Positions 63,015 through 64,000 of a stretch of DNA of 64,000 nt are shown one piece after another. The translations under genes and the position numbers were made by a program. The stretch comes from Streptomyces sp. TS71-3. GTDB lineage: Bacteria; Actinomycetota; Actinomycetes; Streptomycetales; Streptomycetaceae. The stretch lies in assembly GCF_018327685.1 (NCBI RefSeq), contig NZ_BNEL01000001.1, forward strand, positions 806,001-870,000, in the 5' to 3' direction. Numbering within the stretch: the stretch's first letter is position 1; each line of letters begins with the position of its first letter. Under the pieces are notes generated by a model that was given only the letters and a program-made list of their open reading frames with translations, was not told the DNA's origin and did not search any database.

Positions 63015-63188
63015 ACTCCCCCACTGCCTGAAAGGCGTGGGAGGTGCCCCCACTCGCCGCACCGGGCGTAAGCCCACGTACATCCAGTACGAGGACTTGC
63101 ACCCGGCACTCCCCCAGCCTTCGGCCGGGGGGACCCCCAGAGCACGCACTGGGGGCACCGCCCACGCCCTTATGGCGGTGGGGGAGCC
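63015..63188. repeat. Three hairpin-family repeats in the gap before the SMI1/KNR4 gene
   Basis: Copies of the CACTGCCTGAAGGGCGTGGG family lie at 63015-63053, 63105-63141 (variant CTCCCCCAGCCTTCGGCCGG) and 63149-63188. The segment 63075-63095 (TACATCCAGTACGAGG) resembles the inside of the MITE-like element at 54400-54415. Nothing coding is seen from 62962 to 63620. Confidence 0.7.
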
Positions 63189-63620
63189 GCGCGGCCCGCC
63201 CTCCGGGCGAACGGCGGGAGTTCGACGACAGGGCCCAGCCGACCCCGCCCGGAACCGTTCCGGCGCCGTCAGGCCGTGACGCCGGAGTACGGGCCCGGTG
63301 AGACGCCGCCCGGGGCGCGAGTACGCTGACGCCCACCATCGGGTGGGCCGACCGTGGTGGCTCCGGGGCGGACAGCCCCTGGTGAGCCGCCATGAGGCGG
63401 CTGTGACGGCCGGGTCGCGCGTACCGCAGGCGTATGCGCGGCGCGCGTGACGTTTCCGCAGGCGCATCCGCTAGTCATCGCAAGAACCGGGCGGCCGCGA
63501 CGGCGGCCGCGTGGCGCCGCCGGACCGGGCGCACGACCGGGCCCGCGGGGGGCCCGGTGCCCGGTCCGTGCGGTGGCCACGGCCACCGGCGGACACATGG
63601 GTGGGGAAGGGCGGGTCACG

Positions 63621-64000
63621 ATGTCCTTGGAGATGCTGGAGAGAGCGCTGCCCGCGTTAACGGAACTGATCGCACCACGGCCTGGCGTCGGGGCGCCCGG
63701 GCACGGCCTGCGCAGCCGGAGTCCGGGCACCGGCTGCGCGGTCGACTGGAAGCTGATCGCGGACGAGCTGGGCACCGAGCTGCCCGTGGACTACGTGGAA
63801 CTGGTCCGCCGCTACCAGGGACTCGTCATAGACAACCGGCTCGGCATCCGGATGCCCTGGCCCGGCTGGGAGCGCTGGTACATCGACGCGACCCGCGAGT
63901 GCCTCCAGGAACTGGAGGACTGCTGGTTGACCAGGGACTCCGGCGGGCACGTGCCCTACCCCCGGCCGCGCGGCCTGATCCCGTGGGGCGGTTCGATCGA
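63621..64000 (+). CDS. SMI1/KNR4 (SUKH)-type protein, truncated by the window end
   Basis: An open frame from ATG 63621 runs off the right edge, with 126 codons visible. It reads 'SLEMLERALPALTELIAPRP', then 'CAVDWKLIADELGTELPVDYVELVRRYQGLVIDNRLGIRMP', the helix-then-'LP.DY..L...Y.G..I' pattern of the SMI1/KNR4 (SUKH) superfamily, whose bacterial members often act as immunity proteins to polymorphic toxins. 'GLIPWGGS' near the end also fits. Codon 13 is TTA (63657-63659), which in Streptomyces needs the bldA tRNA, so translation may be developmentally controlled. Confidence 0.78.
   Translation, partial: MSLEMLERALPALTELIAPRPGVGAPGHGLRSRSPGTGCAVDWKLIADELGTELPVDYVELVRRYQGLVIDNRLGIRMPWPGWERWYIDATRECLQELEDCWLTRDSGGHVPYPRPRGLIPWGGSI

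Overview
The window is about 73% GC, uses GTG and TTG starts freely, and carries actinobacterial families in actinobacterial operon layouts (SARP/BTAD regulator, MocR, XRE/DUF397 pair, SCO4848-family membrane protein). I read it as a Streptomyces chromosome. Most of it looks like conserved core. From memory, the gene order resembles the stretch of S. coelicolor from the betaine genes through glyA, trpS and the D-Ala-D-Ala carboxypeptidase to succinate dehydrogenase. No tRNA, rRNA or CRISPR was seen.

Layout: 0-10 kb holds a truncated secreted protein, a LolA-like secreted protein, and a choline/betaine module (betaine-aldehyde dehydrogenase, GMC oxidoreductase, and an ATPase/double-permease/lipoprotein ABC importer) that would import quaternary amines and oxidise choline to glycine betaine. 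10-20 kb holds a PEP-mutase-like enzyme with two AhpD-like proteins divergent from a MocR regulator, ornithine aminotransferase, glyA behind a ZTP riboswitch, trpS and a 2'-5' RNA ligase. 19.9-21.7 kb is a lower-GC island: an RloA/AbiL-type ATPase and a damaged rloB. 21.9-26.9 kb holds five genes matching the mycobacterial decaprenylphosphoryl-arabinose pathway (DprE2, DprE1, PAP2, UbiA, GtrA). 27-31.5 kb holds a D,D-carboxypeptidase, two GH25 muramidases and a small membrane protein.

31.6-35.6 kb is a lasso-peptide cluster: precursor, cyclase, RRE protein, leader protease and a protein-isoaspartate-methyltransferase-like enzyme. The predicted core GTNNFDTADDTEYKNA has an Asp-Thr inside the expected nine-residue ring, the arrangement known from aspartimide-bearing lasso peptides. 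The cyclase gene is split by a 25-bp tandem duplication. An XRE regulator/peptide deformylase pair is divergent from it, and 37.3-39.5 kb is a partly decayed accessory patch (DUF6879 remnants, DUF397, XRE-DUF5753).

39.5-46.5 kb holds an FtsX/ATPase exporter with a PadR regulator and its palindrome, and a large SARP-NB-ARC regulator. 47-54 kb holds a metallophosphoesterase and a shikimate/quinate catabolic unit (MFS transporter, TetR, shikimate dehydrogenase, two-domain 3-dehydroshikimate dehydratase). 54.5-58 kb is sdhCDAB. 58.5-64 kb holds an OHCU decarboxylase with an apparent CTG start, a GH20 hexosaminidase, an unknown protein, an ankyrin protein and a truncated SMI1/KNR4 protein.

Intergenic DNA is full of dispersed repeats: a GGGGAACTGCGCGA family (about 16 copies, often as inverted pairs), a second hairpin family based on CACTGCCTGAAGGGCGTGGG, tandem arrays of 66, 36 and about 71 bp, a MITE-like element with 26-bp terminal inverted repeats touching the sdhB stop codon, and a 119-bp inverted duplication at 58.3 and 62.1 kb.
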